A DNA stretch of 64,000 nucleotides from CAVVVS01 sp963751355. Its GTDB lineage: Bacteria; Bacteroidota; Ignavibacteria; Ignavibacteriales; Ignavibacteriaceae. A program made the translations under genes and the position numbers. Within the stretch, counting starts at the first letter, position 1; every line of letters starts with the position of its first letter. Positions 34,808 through 45,120 of this stretch are shown here, in pieces. Location: positions 1 to 64,000 of the forward strand of contig CAVVVS010000009.1 of NCBI GenBank assembly GCA_963751355.1, read 5' to 3'. The notes under the pieces were generated by a model that was given only the letters and a program-made list of their open reading frames with translations, did not search any database and had not been told where the DNA came from.

Positions 34808-35252
34808 AAGTTTTTCTTTGCTTATTCTTTTATTCAATCAAACTGTTTAAGTACTACTGCCATTAAATCAAATCATTATCCCAAGCCTTCAAGCAAAAAT
34901 CCCTGGACAAAGGAAATTTGGATTTTTAATGTTGATAATTCTACCCTTGACCGGCAGTTTATTTTTATCCGGCTTTGGCGGAATTGAGTTCTCCGATTAT
35001 TATAAGTTGTCACAGAGTCCGGTTGATGATTTTGGTTAACTCTTTTTGAGAAGTTGGAATGAAATTGACTATATGTTTAAACTATGCTCTAACTTGCTAA
35101 AATTTGATATCAGAGAAATACATGGATTATTTAATATTCAAAAGAATAAAATGTGCTTCTTGAGATAACCCATCTTTATGTTAAAGGAAATATTATAGTA
35201 GTCGATAAAAATTTTAATGATAAAATATCGAAATAATTAATATTAATTGTTT
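34808..35252. other. 445-bp spacer without a supported gene
   Basis: Holds only a 36-codon frame at 34930 with no ribosome site or recognisable domain. Convergent ends of the CULT gene and the broken glycosidase gene lie on either side. Confidence 0.45.
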
Positions 35253-36475
35253 CTAATTTTTACTTGCTCTTATCAAGAGAAGACAATTCCCGACCTTTCT
35301 TTCACCAGTTTTATCGGAAGGATTGTTTACCACTTTGTTGTTTATAACCATTGTAGTAGAACCTCCTCCATCTAAATTCATTCCCTGGTAAACTCCCCTC
35401 GATAGCATGAAATTAGCGAACTGTAAAAGCGATATCCCGGAATTAGATTCACTTCGTCCGTGACGGCAAACAAATATACAATGGTGCTATCCTTGGAAAA
35501 GCCGATTCCGGTACGCGGGTGTTTCACAACCGAAAATCGTGGAAATGTACCTTCGATTGAATCAGCAGATGATGCAATCTCTTTTCCGTCTTTAATTAGC
35601 CGCGGCCATCCACCGACAAGTGTTTCAATCCTTCCATGACCAGGGATAAAATTTAACACAACTTTTAATCTTCCATCTTCGCTCGATTTTTCTTTTAGAT
35701 AATCTGACAGGTTGTTTGAAGCAGTAAGTATGTATTCGTCCGGGATGATTTTTAAAGCAGAGTCATGAACTATATTTCCATTCAATTTGAAAATCAAAGT
35801 GTCACCTTTGTTCCCGGATTTGGTTAAATATATTGCGGAGAAACCATGATGGCTTTTAGATATCGGGAGCCATGCTCCTTGATACTTGTTAAATAGAGTA
35901 TATCCGTTTGTATCGATATATGAATTTACGTGGTCTAATTTGTCAGTACTGCCGTCGGGCCAAATAATACTGCCTGCAAAACTAAACCTTTCGATCAGCG
36001 GTTTCTTCTTATAAGTGAATGCAAACTGAGAATGTATATTATTAAATGTATCATAAGGAGAGTCAGTTATATGCACGGCTTTTTCCACCGTACCGTCAAT
36101 AATCATATTATTTTCATTTTCCCCGTTCTTTATATTAAAAAAATCGGCATTTATCCCTGCGATAACGTTATAGCCTTTTCCCAGCATTCTTTTAAACATC
36201 GAACTGGTCGTTTCCCGCGCTTTCAATTTATTATGTGCCTTTACTGAAAGTAATCTGTAATTACCTTTTTCAAGATTGATACTCAATTCATGTACTGTGG
36301 TTGAATCATGATTGTCTCTGATTTTATAATATATCACGCCGGGAGCTATTGATATTTTCTTTTCAATATGGTTTTGAGGAAATGATAAAACGGACGCAGC
36401 AAGGACTAACAGCAATGTACTAATTATGAAATTGCGGAAGCTGATAATGATTTTTAATTTTTTCTCAATATCCAT
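35253..36475 (-). pseudogene. phosphodiester glycosidase (NAGPA-domain) gene with a frameshift near its 3' end
   Basis: The first frame (36475 to about 35455) encodes a signal/anchor segment (FIISTLLLVLAASVLSFPQ) and a NAGPA domain: YNVIAGINADFFN near 101-113, LVGGWPRLIKDG, HPRTGIGFSKDSTIVYLFAV. It then runs into unrelated residues and a stop at 35378. Another frame continues the family exactly: GRSESNSGISLLQFANFML, GMNLDGGGSTTMV, KVGNCLLLIRA, to TAG at 35253-35255. The break lies at about 35452-35464; loss of one GGAC tandem copy would explain it. The lost tail holds the conserved DGRS and NLDGGGST motifs, so the product is inactive unless this is a sequencing error. An intact paralogue occurs at 45874. 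Confidence 0.8.
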
Positions 36476-37546
36476 TTAGTGATGAACTCCTTTTATTATT
36501 ATAATATTAGGATATATTTATTAAAATACTTGTATTTAGTGCATCAAAATTTTTTACCGCAGCAAAATCATAAATATTTCCGTTAATTGAATTCACTGAT
36601 TTGAACATAGTACCGTATCAAAATAATCAAAATATTATTGAATTCCATCTAACCGTTTTTAAGGATTTCGAAGTACTTTTTATATTTCAAGAAATTAAGT
36701 TAAATAAAGTATCCAACTTCTTAAAAGGGGGATTCTTTAAAAGGATTGACATCAACGTAATTCTAAGACAGATTTATTAAAAGCAGCCTTCAGAGAATTA
36801 TAATAAAGAGATGCAGAATGTTTCGAACTTGTGGATGTTATATGAATTGATCAATAATTCTTGTTGAAATCTGGTTAAGTACATATAATGAATATAATTT
36901 TGTAATGTTGAGAAATAAGTGAGAACAGCTTTATTTTAGATATTTCCCGGAATAGGAATTACTAACATATTTTTTGTATTCTAAATAAAATTACTTAGCT
37001 TTACTATACGTTTTTGAGGATCTATATCAACTCCGGATTTTTTGGCAGGTTAAGTGAAGTAAGACGTTTTATGCTTGTTCCCTATCAGAAGTCCACTTAG
37101 TATTTTTTGTTCTTTTACCATTGACAATATAAATAATTTGAGAAAATCCGACGGTGCAGGAAACTTAATAGGTACGCGTTCGGGATGTACCATCATTTAT
37201 ATCGACTGACGAAAATTTAACGAATGACGGCAGGAAAGCAGAAATGCGACTGTCTATCTTGTTTAAAGGCGCGGGTTCGAGTCCAGATGGCTCTCCATAA
37301 TGAAATGGCTACACTCTTTGATAGGCTTTAATATTATAAATAAACCGTTTAACTTAACTGTAAAACAAAGCAGGGGAATTTCAAGAATATTTTGATGTAC
37401 CATCTATTTAGACCTATTTTATATAATTTTTTTTATTAAATTGTAACACACTTGATTATACACCACAAGATTGCACTTCTTCGGTATATCCTATCAAGTA
37501 AATTGAATTAATCAACATCACATAATAAAATCATAAGGGAAACAAA
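36476..37546. other. about 1.07 kb noncoding spacer
   Basis: No supported protein gene. It holds a possible tRNA 3'-end fragment (listed) and presumably promoters of the divergent neighbours. Confidence 0.5.
37264..37299 (+). other. possible 3' remnant of a tRNA gene
   Basis: The sequence GGCGCGGGTTCGAGTCCAGA then TGGCTCTCCA looks like a T-loop (GGTTCGAGTCC) plus a 3' acceptor strand. The T-stem pairs poorly and no matching 5' acceptor (GGAGAGC) or anticodon arm is found upstream, so it is not a working tRNA. Such fragments can mark old integration sites. Confidence 0.3.
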
Positions 37547-37876
37547 ATGAATATTTTTGTAGGCAATCTTTCAAAAGATGTTACCGATGAAGATTTGCAA
37601 AATCTATTTTCAGAGTATGGTAGTCTTCGCAGTGTAAAAATCATCCGGGATTTATTCTCCGGAGAGTCCAAAGGATTCGGTTTTATAGAAATGCCGGGTT
37701 TAAGTGAAGCTCAAAAAGCTATAAACGAATTGAACACGAAAGAGTTAAAAGGTAAAAAAATCGTTGTAAATGAAGCCAGACCAAGAAACGATAGAAGAGG
37801 CGGAAACCGAGGCGGCGGCGGAAGACGCAGCGGCGGCGGCGGAGGAGGTAATAGAGGCGGCGGAAGACGCTGGTAA
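37547..37876 (+). CDS. RRM-domain RNA-binding protein with glycine-rich tail
   Basis: A 109-residue protein with one RRM: RNP-2 IFVGNLSKD at 3-11 and RNP-1 KGFGFIEM at about 42-49, both with the aromatic residues that stack on RNA. Residues 82-109 form an Arg/Gly-rich tail (repeated GGGRR/GGNRGGG). This is the architecture of small RNA-binding proteins of cyanobacteria and Bacteroidota, often cold-induced or involved in post-transcriptional control. An AAGGGA site precedes the ATG, and an intrinsic terminator follows, so it is a single-gene transcript. Confidence 0.95.
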   Translation: MNIFVGNLSKDVTDEDLQNLFSEYGSLRSVKIIRDLFSGESKGFGFIEMPGLSEAQKAINELNTKELKGKKIVVNEARPRNDRRGGNRGGGGRRSGGGGGGNRGGGRRW

Positions 37877-37910
37877 ATTTCAACTTCCAGTAATAATAGA
37901 CATTTTTTAC

Positions 37911-37937
37911 AAAGCCCGGTGTTTGACCGGGCTTTAA
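37911..37937. terminator. intrinsic hairpin terminator between convergent genes
   Basis: A perfect 10-bp stem, AAAGCCCGGT/ACCGGGCTTT, with loop GTTTG, follows the RRM gene. The T-run is short (three T in the stem), but the symmetric A/T edges could serve both this gene and the convergent ABC transporter operon. Confidence 0.8.
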
Positions 37938-37990
37938 TGATAGGTATTATTCAATTCCTTTCGTAACCGAGCAAATATTTCCATAACAAA

Positions 37991-38806
37991 TTATTTACCG
38001 ACTCCCGTATAAATTCCTTTTTCAAAGTATTTCTGTGCAAATAAAAAGAGTAAGAGCACGGGAATTATGGCTAAAACTGCTCCTGCCGCTACGTATCGAT
38101 AATTGTTTATAAATGTTCCCATCATATAACTTAAGCCCACTTGAAGAGTATAATGTTCAGGACTTTTAAGCACAACCAGCGGCCAAAGGAAATCTCCCCA
38201 CGTTCCGATAAATGTAAAAATAGCAAGTACGGCAATTGTCGGTTTCGTCATGGGGAGCATAATGTTCCACCATATCCTAAATGAAGAACAACCGTCCATT
38301 ACAGCTGCTTCCTCCATTTCTTTAGGAATTGAAAGGAACGCCTGTCGCATCATAAATATTGCCAGTCCCTCCACCGCGAACGGAAGTATTACACCAGCAA
38401 GGCTGTCGGCTAAATTTAATTTCAATATTGTAGAATAAAGAGGTATTATTATCAGTTCTTTAGGTATCATCATAGAACCGAGAACAAGGATAAATAGTAA
38501 TTCTCTTCCTTTAAATTTGAATCTCGCGAAACCAAATCCCGCTAAAGAAGAAATAGTCAAGTTCAGAAAAACTGTGGCAACAACAACGATTATGCTATTG
38601 ATAAAATATTTTCCGAAAGGCACAGTATTCCAGACACCGGAATAATTCTGCAGAACAAAATCCTTTGGAAGAATAGATGGGGGATAGGAGAAAATCTCTT
38701 CAGCACCTTTAAATGATGTGGTAATAAGCCAGAGAAATGGTATTAAAGCTACCAATCCCGCAGTAATAAGCACCGAATATAAAACCCACTTGCTTAAAAA
38801 TTTCAT
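37991..38806 (-). CDS. carbohydrate ABC transporter permease, MalG type
   Basis: A 271-residue inner-membrane protein with six predicted helices and the ATPase-docking EAA loop EEAAVMDGCSSFRIWWNIMLPMTKP (split motif near 164-188), plus GTWGDFLWPLVVL near 202-214 as in MalG-like permeases for oligosaccharides. It is the last gene of the SBP-permease-permease operon, and its ATG overlaps the stop of the MalF-type gene by one base. No ATPase subunit is encoded nearby; one shared ATPase elsewhere in the genome is the usual solution for this transporter class. Confidence 0.93.
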   Translation of the reverse strand: MKFLSKWVLYSVLITAGLVALIPFLWLITTSFKGAEEIFSYPPSILPKDFVLQNYSGVWNTVPFGKYFINSIIVVVATVFLNLTISSLAGFGFARFKFKGRELLFILVLGSMMIPKELIIIPLYSTILKLNLADSLAGVILPFAVEGLAIFMMRQAFLSIPKEMEEAAVMDGCSSFRIWWNIMLPMTKPTIAVLAIFTFIGTWGDFLWPLVVLKSPEHYTLQVGLSYMMGTFINNYRYVAAGAVLAIIPVLLLFLFAQKYFEKGIYTGVGK

Positions 38807-39648
38807 TACTCCTTCTCCATCAACTTGATATTCGCATAAGAAAAACCAAGGGTTAATATGAAAATTACCACACCTACTGCAGAGCCGTATCCAAAATCGA
38901 ATCTTTCAAATGCCTGCTTATATAAAAAATAAACCAGTGTTTTATTTGATGCGGGTGTACCGGGAATCATTACATACAACTCGGTAAAAATTTTGATGGC
39001 AGCCGTTGATGATAATACAAAAATTAATATTAAAGTAGGTTTTAATATTGGAATAATTATGTGATATACCTGTTGTAACTTATTTGCTCCGTCAAGCCTG
39101 CTGGCTTCTTCTAATTCGCGTGGGACAACCGCAAGTCCTGCCAGGAAGATCATCATATAATATCCGAAACCACGCCAAATAGTGACTATCATAATTGAAC
39201 CGATGTTAACAGGATAGTTTGTTAGCCAATGAACAGGCGAAAAAGAAAATATCGATAAAATGTAATTAAACAGACCTATATCTTCATTAAAAATCCATTT
39301 CCATATAATACCCGCAATTAAGATGGGTGTTACAACAGGAAGAAAATAAATAGAGCGGAAAAAATTCGTGATACGATTAGTATCTCTCACCATTAATGCT
39401 AGTATCAATGATATAGTCATCAAAACTGGTGTGACCAGGAGAAATATTAATGAATTTAACAGCGACCACCAAAAATTTGAATCGCTGAATAGTTTAATAT
39501 AATTGTTTAACCCTATAAATTCGCTTGAACCAAAAACGTTGTATTTTAAAAAACTGTAATAAAAGACTTGAATAGTAGGGAAGAATGAGAAAAATACTAT
39601 AAACAAAAATGCAGGAAGCAGAAAATAATATGCAACTTTCTTTCTCAT
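38806..39648 (-). CDS. carbohydrate ABC transporter permease, MalF type
   Basis: A 280-residue inner-membrane protein with six helices, the N-terminal YYFLLPAFLFIVFFSFFPTIQ helix and the EAA loop ELEEASRLDGANKLQQVYHIIIP near 178-200 that contacts the ATPase. It pairs with the MalG-type protein encoded by the overlapping downstream gene to form the translocation channel. The extended periplasmic P2 loop of enteric MalF is absent, as usual in the wider sugar-uptake family. The binding-protein gene is about 100 bases upstream. Confidence 0.93.
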   Translation of the reverse strand: MRKKVAYYFLLPAFLFIVFFSFFPTIQVFYYSFLKYNVFGSSEFIGLNNYIKLFSDSNFWWSLLNSLIFLLVTPVLMTISLILALMVRDTNRITNFFRSIYFLPVVTPILIAGIIWKWIFNEDIGLFNYILSIFSFSPVHWLTNYPVNIGSIMIVTIWRGFGYYMMIFLAGLAVVPRELEEASRLDGANKLQQVYHIIIPILKPTLILIFVLSSTAAIKIFTELYVMIPGTPASNKTLVYFLYKQAFERFDFGYGSAVGVVIFILTLGFSYANIKLMEKE

Positions 39649-39747
39649 TAATTCCTTATAAGATTTGTAACTTAATTTTATTTAATTATTAAAGTGATTT
39701 ATTCTTGAAAAAACGGATATAATATAGGTCCCGTTTACCCGGCAATA

Positions 39748-41016
39748 TTAATTCTGGGATAAAATCTCATTCCACTTTTTCGCCGCTTCATCGATTGCTT
39801 CTTTTGTACTCATTTTTCCAAGTGCTGCTTTTTGAATAGCTTCATCAAAAGCATCTCTTAATCGATCAAATTGCGGATTTTCTAGATATTTCCTTAATCT
39901 AACTGCATCAGGTAATTCTTTGGCTCCCAATATTCTTGCTTTTGCTTGGAGGGTTCCGTCGTCCTTTGTAAAAAATGAATCTTTTAGGGCTGCTTTTACA
40001 GAAGGATATGTTGTTTCAATTTTACTAAATTCTAGTTGGTTCCGTGCGTTTGTCAAATAAAAAGCAAATTTTACCGCCTCTTTTTTGTGCTTGCTTCCCG
40101 ACATCACCGATATAGACATGGTTGCGAGTTCACTTTTGCCCGTTTTACCAACGACCGCCGGTGCAACCCCGGTTTCCTTATATATATCGGGAGCATTTTC
40201 TTTCACACGTTTAAGAAAAACCGGTCCGGTAAAAACCATAGCAACTTGTCCGGATTGATAAGGCTGAATTATTGTTGACCCGGGATTGATAATTGATTCA
40301 CTCTGTAAATATCCTTTTCTATAAAGTTGAACCCATTGATCAATAAGTCTAATACCTTCAGGGGAATTGAATGTTGCTTTTGTCATATCTGGATTTGTCA
40401 TATGCACACCTTCCGAAGCTAGCATCATCGGTAAATAGCTGTCCTTCCCGATATTCCAGAATAATGCATACTTCCCGGTTCGGTCTTTGTATCTTTTTGT
40501 GATGGCTACAAGCTGTGAAAAAGTATGGGGGATATCTTTTTCTGTAAACCCCGCAGCACTAAAATATTTTTTGTTGTAAATTAAAACATACGTGTTTAGG
40601 TACCACGGTAATGCGACAATTTTATTATCATATGTACAGTCTTCCAGTGCATTCGGTAAAAATTTGCTGAATGTATCTTTTTCGGCAAAATTTTTAAAGT
40701 TCACCAATGCACCCATCCCGTTAAATTTCGAAAGAAAATCACTTGACAGATTTACTACATCAGGCGGTGTACCGGCGGCTGAAGCAGCAAGTAATTTTTG
40801 AATTACAGCATCATACGGGATGTCAACCCATTTTATTTTTACACCCGGATTTTCCGATTCATAATTTTTAATTAAATTATGGAAATAATTATCGAAGGTT
40901 GGACTCAATTGTAAAGTCCAAAATTCAAGAACAGTTTTATTTTCTTTTTTACTGCATCCCCAAAAAACAGATAAAAGAATAAAAAAGCAGAAACTGATGG
41001 TTAGAAATTTTTTCAT
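39748..41016 (-). CDS. sugar ABC transporter substrate-binding lipoprotein
   Basis: A 422-residue family 1 binding protein. The lipoprotein signal ends at Cys21 (SVFWGC), so it is membrane-anchored. Family features are LEFWTL near 30-35, a DVVNLSSDF hinge segment near 86-94, LPWYLNTYVLIYNKKYF near 126-142 and GQVAMVFTGPVFL near 250-262, which lines the ligand cleft. It delivers a sugar or oligosaccharide to the MalF/MalG-type permeases encoded next. The ligand cannot be told from sequence. The two-component genes just upstream on the same strand may regulate it. Confidence 0.93.
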   Translation of the reverse strand: MKKFLTISFCFFILLSVFWGCSKKENKTVLEFWTLQLSPTFDNYFHNLIKNYESENPGVKIKWVDIPYDAVIQKLLAASAAGTPPDVVNLSSDFLSKFNGMGALVNFKNFAEKDTFSKFLPNALEDCTYDNKIVALPWYLNTYVLIYNKKYFSAAGFTEKDIPHTFSQLVAITKRYKDRTGKYALFWNIGKDSYLPMMLASEGVHMTNPDMTKATFNSPEGIRLIDQWVQLYRKGYLQSESIINPGSTIIQPYQSGQVAMVFTGPVFLKRVKENAPDIYKETGVAPAVVGKTGKSELATMSISVMSGSKHKKEAVKFAFYLTNARNQLEFSKIETTYPSVKAALKDSFFTKDDGTLQAKARILGAKELPDAVRLRKYLENPQFDRLRDAFDEAIQKAALGKMSTKEAIDEAAKKWNEILSQN

Positions 41017-41083
41017 AATTCTTAATTCGTTTATTATTGATGATAAAAAATCATTATGGTTTAGAAAATTCTTAATAATTTAA

Positions 41084-41716
41084 TTATACATATCCTTTCT
41101 TTATTGCTTCCGCAACTGCTTCCGCTTGAGAGTGAACATGTAATTTTTTGTAAATTCTTTTTATATGAAAACGCACGGTATCTTTGCTAATATTTAAACT
41201 CATCGCAATTGCGTAATAAGTTTTTCCCTTGATCAATTCTTTCAATATTTCCTGTTCACGGTCAGTCAGTAATGTAACGTCAGCAGATAATTTTTTATTT
41301 CCCTGGAAAAATGTTATTACTTTCCGGGCAATATGTGAACTCATCGGCGCACCGCCTTCGTATGCTTCTTCAATTGCTTCCAGGAGGCGGGTAGGATGAG
41401 TTTTCTTAACGAGGTACCCGCAGGCACCCGCACAAAGTGCATCAAAAATAAGATCATTCTCTTCATGTATGGTAAGCATTAAAATATTTAGCTCCTGCTT
41501 AAGTGCCTTTGTCCGCCGCACACCTTCGATGCCCGACATACCGGGTAGTTTAATATCCATTAATAAAATATCAGGATCTTTCTCATTTATTTCCTTCAAC
41601 ATGCTCTCACAATCGATGTACCTGCCGATGCAATTAAATCCTTCCGCCCGGTTAATTAACGAACATAGGGATTCGCTGATTATCTTATTATCTTCTACAA
41701 TGATTACTTTTATCAT
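41084..41716 (-). CDS. NarL/FixJ-family response regulator
   Basis: A 210-residue regulator: receiver domain (1-120) with Glu8/Asp9, phospho-acceptor Asp54 (LLMDIKLPG) and the Lys of YLVKK near 103; then a LuxR-type helix-turn-helix (LTDREQEILKELIKGKTYYAIAM, near 150-172, and KDTVRFHIKRIYKKLHV). NarL-type regulators pair with HisKA_3 kinases, and such a kinase gene lies 242 bases upstream on the same strand. The sugar-binding-protein gene begins 67 bases downstream, making the importer a likely target. Confidence 0.94.
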   Translation of the reverse strand: MIKVIIVEDNKIISESLCSLINRAEGFNCIGRYIDCESMLKEINEKDPDILLMDIKLPGMSGIEGVRRTKALKQELNILMLTIHEENDLIFDALCAGACGYLVKKTHPTRLLEAIEEAYEGGAPMSSHIARKVITFFQGNKKLSADVTLLTDREQEILKELIKGKTYYAIAMSLNISKDTVRFHIKRIYKKLHVHSQAEAVAEAIKKGYV

Positions 41717-41958
41717 GATATTATCAAAATTGCTGTCCTAAAAACATTATAATCCTTCTTACAGTACGCTGCTAACTTATGCAATTCAATTATTATTAAT
41801 TAGAGTACCATTCACAAAATACCAAATAGTTATTAAATATTTTTCATACGCTGCTTAAGATCTTCTTCAAAGGATCCGTAAAGTTTGAGATTACCGGGAA
41901 ACTCAAAATGAATTTTAAGCAACAAAATCTATTATTTAGTTATGCGAATATTTAAGAA

Positions 41959-44900
41959 TTATATTCTACCCGTAAATTTAATCATTACACCTTCACCGGG
42001 TTTGGATTGAATACGCAGCTTTCCTCCGATTGCTTCAGCCCTGTCCAACATATTTCCTCTACCGCTGCCGGGTGTTTCCTGTTTTAAATCGAATCCTTTT
42101 CCATTATCGTACAATGTAATAGTTAAAAATCCAGCTTGAATTTGCGGATTGATTGAGATTTCCGTGCAATTACTATGTTTTATCGAATTATTCATAGCTT
42201 CTTTAAATATAAGGTAAACGTTTTTTCTATATTCCATCGGCAATCGAACTTTATCCAAATTATTTAAATTATTGATGTAGAGGAATATTTTTTTGTATGT
42301 GAGCAGTTCTTCGTAATTGTCTTTCAATTTTAAAAATAGCTCATACAGCGAATCTCTTTTAGGATTAATCAGCCAAACAATATCGCTCATACTTTCGATT
42401 AAATCTCTCGCAATTCCTCCTATTCTTTTTACGGATTCTTTATATGAATTTGAATTATCCGGTTCAACATGATACACCATATCACTCAGTAATGAAATCT
42501 CGGTAAGCCTTGTTCCTATATCATCATGCAAATCGGCAGATATTTTAACACGCAGACGTTCAAATGCTAGTAAATGTCGTATCCGGAAATATATTATCGA
42601 GCCGATAACCGAAAGCATAAAAACAACAAATAGTGTAATGAACCACCAGGTTTTCCAAAATGGGGGAGTGATGATAATATTTAACGATACTCCTTTTGTA
42701 TTCCAGACACCATCATTATTAGAACCTATGACTTTAAAAGTATATCTTCCTGGATCAAGATTAGTATAAGTTACAAATCGTCTTGTTCCCGAATAAATCA
42801 TCTTCTTATCAAACCCGATCATCTGATACGCATATTGATTAGTACCCGGTGATGAATAGTGAAGAGCGGCGAATTCAAACGAGAAAACATTATCACTTGA
42901 AGGAAGCGTGATCGATTTCGTCTCCGAGATCGATTCTTTTAACGGTGAATTTTTCCCGATCGGAACCGATTCATTAAAAATTTGAAAATCGGTTATAACG
43001 ATAGGAGGTTTATACGGATTATCTTTTATACTATCGGGATAAAACATGTTGAATCCGTTTATTCCTCCAAAGTACATTTCACCATTTGAGTCTTTGAAAT
43101 AAGCATTACCTCCAAACTGATCGCTCTGAAGACCGTCACCCGTTGTATAGTTTCTAATTGAGTGGTTTCCGGGATTAAATTTGGATAATCCTTTATTGGA
43201 ACTTAACCATAGATTTCCCGAATCATCCTCAAGTATTCCATAAATAACATTATTGACAAGTCCCCATCTTTCATTAAAGTGAGTAAAAGTACCGTTTCTC
43301 TTGTTGAATTTATTTAGTCCGTTATTTGTACCGATCCATAAAGTACCTTCTTGATCTTCATAAATACACCAGACATTATTATTGCTAAGACTGGTTGTAT
43401 CTTCCGGATTTTCCATATACCTTGTAAATGTATCCGTCCGGCGATTGAATTTGTTTAATCCTCCTCCGAGAGTACCAATCCACATTGTTTTATCTCTGTC
43501 CTCGTAAACCGTGTAAACATAGTCATGACTTAAGCTCTGTGGATTATCCGGTTCATGGATATAAATGTTAACTTTACCTGTTTTGGGATTGAGTATATCC
43601 AAACCGGCTAAGGTTCCCAACCATAGCAATCCTGTTTCATCTTGATGAATTGAAGTAATATTACTGTTGCTTAATCCATTAGGAGGATTACCTGTTGAAA
43701 TATGAATAAATTTATTACTAGAGCGGATAAATTTATTTAAACCCCCTCCGTTTGTCCCTACATAGAGATTTCCTTCACTGTCTTCTCCGATAGATCTTAC
43801 ATAATTATTGCTTAAACTATAAGGATTTTTGGAATTGGCTTTATAGTGAATAAATTTTTTATTTTTTTCATCGAATTTATTCAAACCGTTCCTTGTTCCA
43901 ATCCATAATTTATTGAGATGATCTCTATAAATTGCTGTTACCTCGTTATTACTTAAACTATTAGGATCGTAAGGCAAACTTTTATAATGGCGGAATTTTT
44001 CTTTTTCAGGATCAAGTTTGTTTAATCCTACATCCGTTCCAATCCACAATACCCCCGTACGATCTTGGTAAATAGACCAAACATAATTATGACTCAAGCT
44101 GTTTGGATTTCCCGGATCATATTCATAATGAACGAAACTTACTTTTGTTTTATTATATTGCTCTGATTTTCCCTTTACCATTTTATTCAATCCGCCGCCG
44201 AGAGTCCCTGCTAAAATTGAGCCGTTGCTGTCTTTGCATAAAGACCAAACATTATTATTGCTGATACTATGTGTATCTTTGTTATTACGTAAATAACGGG
44301 TGAACTTCCCACTTTTCGTATTAAACTTATTTAAACCGTTATTAGTCCCGATCCACAAAATTCCCGGGCTGCCTTCAATTATTGACCATACATAGTTATT
44401 ACTGATACTGTGCGGATCTCCGGCATTATACTTGTAACTTGTAAATTTATTGGTTGTAATATCGAATTTATTTAATCCGTTATAGGTACCAATCCATAAA
44501 ATACCGGGTTGAGACGGAGCTTCATATATACACCATATGTAATTATTGCTTAAACTGTTATGGCTTCCGGGTTCATTTACATATCTGGTGAATCTGCTGG
44601 ATTTTTTGTTAAATTTATTAAGACCGTTATTTGTACCTATCCACAAATTTCCATGTGTATCTTCAAGTATTGATCTTACATTGTTATTGCTAAGACTCAT
44701 CGAATCATGCGGGGAAAATCTGAAACTAGTAAATTTATCCGTACTCCGATCAAATTTATCAAGTCCTCCTCCTAAAGTACCGATCCACAAAATGCCGTTT
44801 CGATCTTCATAAATTTTGAATATTGTATTATCGCTGAGGGAATTAGAATCATGCGGGACAGACCGGTAAACTGAGAATTTGTAACCGTCGTACTTATCGA

Positions 44901-45120
44901 GTCCGTCTAAAGTTCCGAACCATAAAAATCCTTTACTATCCTGGAAAATAGTAAAAACAGAACTTTGTGAAAGCCCTTGCTCAATGGATATGTGCTCAAA
45001 TTTTACTTCGTTATTTTGAGCAAGTACTATTTGAGAAAAAAGTAGTATACTTATCAAATAAAAATTTGATACCTTTTGGAAATAAATGTTACAAGACGAT
45101 AAATAGCAAAAAATTATCAA
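41959..45120 (-). CDS. propeller-type sensor histidine kinase (14 Reg_prop repeats, Y_Y_Y domain, HisKA_3)
   Basis: About 1053 residues. After a signal-like segment (FYLISILLFSQIVLAQ) there are 14 two-component-propeller repeats, each near SLSNNxVxxIxED..GxLWIGTxxGLNKF, enough for two seven-bladed propellers; then a Y_Y_Y domain (about 715-790), a membrane helix (about 805-825), a HisKA_3 domain with ADLHDDIGTRLTEISLL (His865) and an ATPase domain (NNSIKHSNCTEI, YDNGKGF). In Bacteroidota such kinases sense oligosaccharides in the periplasm. The start is uncertain: the listed start is TTG at 45120, no ATG lies before the signal segment, and the true start may be a few codons inward. The NarL regulator and sugar importer follow. 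Confidence 0.92.
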   Translation of the reverse strand: MIIFCYLSSCNIYFQKVSNFYLISILLFSQIVLAQNNEVKFEHISIEQGLSQSSVFTIFQDSKGFLWFGTLDGLDKYDGYKFSVYRSVPHDSNSLSDNTIFKIYEDRNGILWIGTLGGGLDKFDRSTDKFTSFRFSPHDSMSLSNNNVRSILEDTHGNLWIGTNNGLNKFNKKSSRFTRYVNEPGSHNSLSNNYIWCIYEAPSQPGILWIGTYNGLNKFDITTNKFTSYKYNAGDPHSISNNYVWSIIEGSPGILWIGTNNGLNKFNTKSGKFTRYLRNNKDTHSISNNNVWSLCKDSNGSILAGTLGGGLNKMVKGKSEQYNKTKVSFVHYEYDPGNPNSLSHNYVWSIYQDRTGVLWIGTDVGLNKLDPEKEKFRHYKSLPYDPNSLSNNEVTAIYRDHLNKLWIGTRNGLNKFDEKNKKFIHYKANSKNPYSLSNNYVRSIGEDSEGNLYVGTNGGGLNKFIRSSNKFIHISTGNPPNGLSNSNITSIHQDETGLLWLGTLAGLDILNPKTGKVNIYIHEPDNPQSLSHDYVYTVYEDRDKTMWIGTLGGGLNKFNRRTDTFTRYMENPEDTTSLSNNNVWCIYEDQEGTLWIGTNNGLNKFNKRNGTFTHFNERWGLVNNVIYGILEDDSGNLWLSSNKGLSKFNPGNHSIRNYTTGDGLQSDQFGGNAYFKDSNGEMYFGGINGFNMFYPDSIKDNPYKPPIVITDFQIFNESVPIGKNSPLKESISETKSITLPSSDNVFSFEFAALHYSSPGTNQYAYQMIGFDKKMIYSGTRRFVTYTNLDPGRYTFKVIGSNNDGVWNTKGVSLNIIITPPFWKTWWFITLFVVFMLSVIGSIIYFRIRHLLAFERLRVKISADLHDDIGTRLTEISLLSDMVYHVEPDNSNSYKESVKRIGGIARDLIESMSDIVWLINPKRDSLYELFLKLKDNYEELLTYKKIFLYINNLNNLDKVRLPMEYRKNVYLIFKEAMNNSIKHSNCTEISINPQIQAGFLTITLYDNGKGFDLKQETPGSGRGNMLDRAEAIGGKLRIQSKPGEGVMIKFTGRI

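Noticed and set aside
34930..35040. 36-codon frame beginning MLIILPLTG
   Set aside because: No ribosome site, no recognised domain and too short to distinguish from chance.
37264..37299. Functional tRNA
   Set aside because: T-stem mismatches and no 5' acceptor, D-arm or anticodon arm can be found; only a possible 3' remnant.
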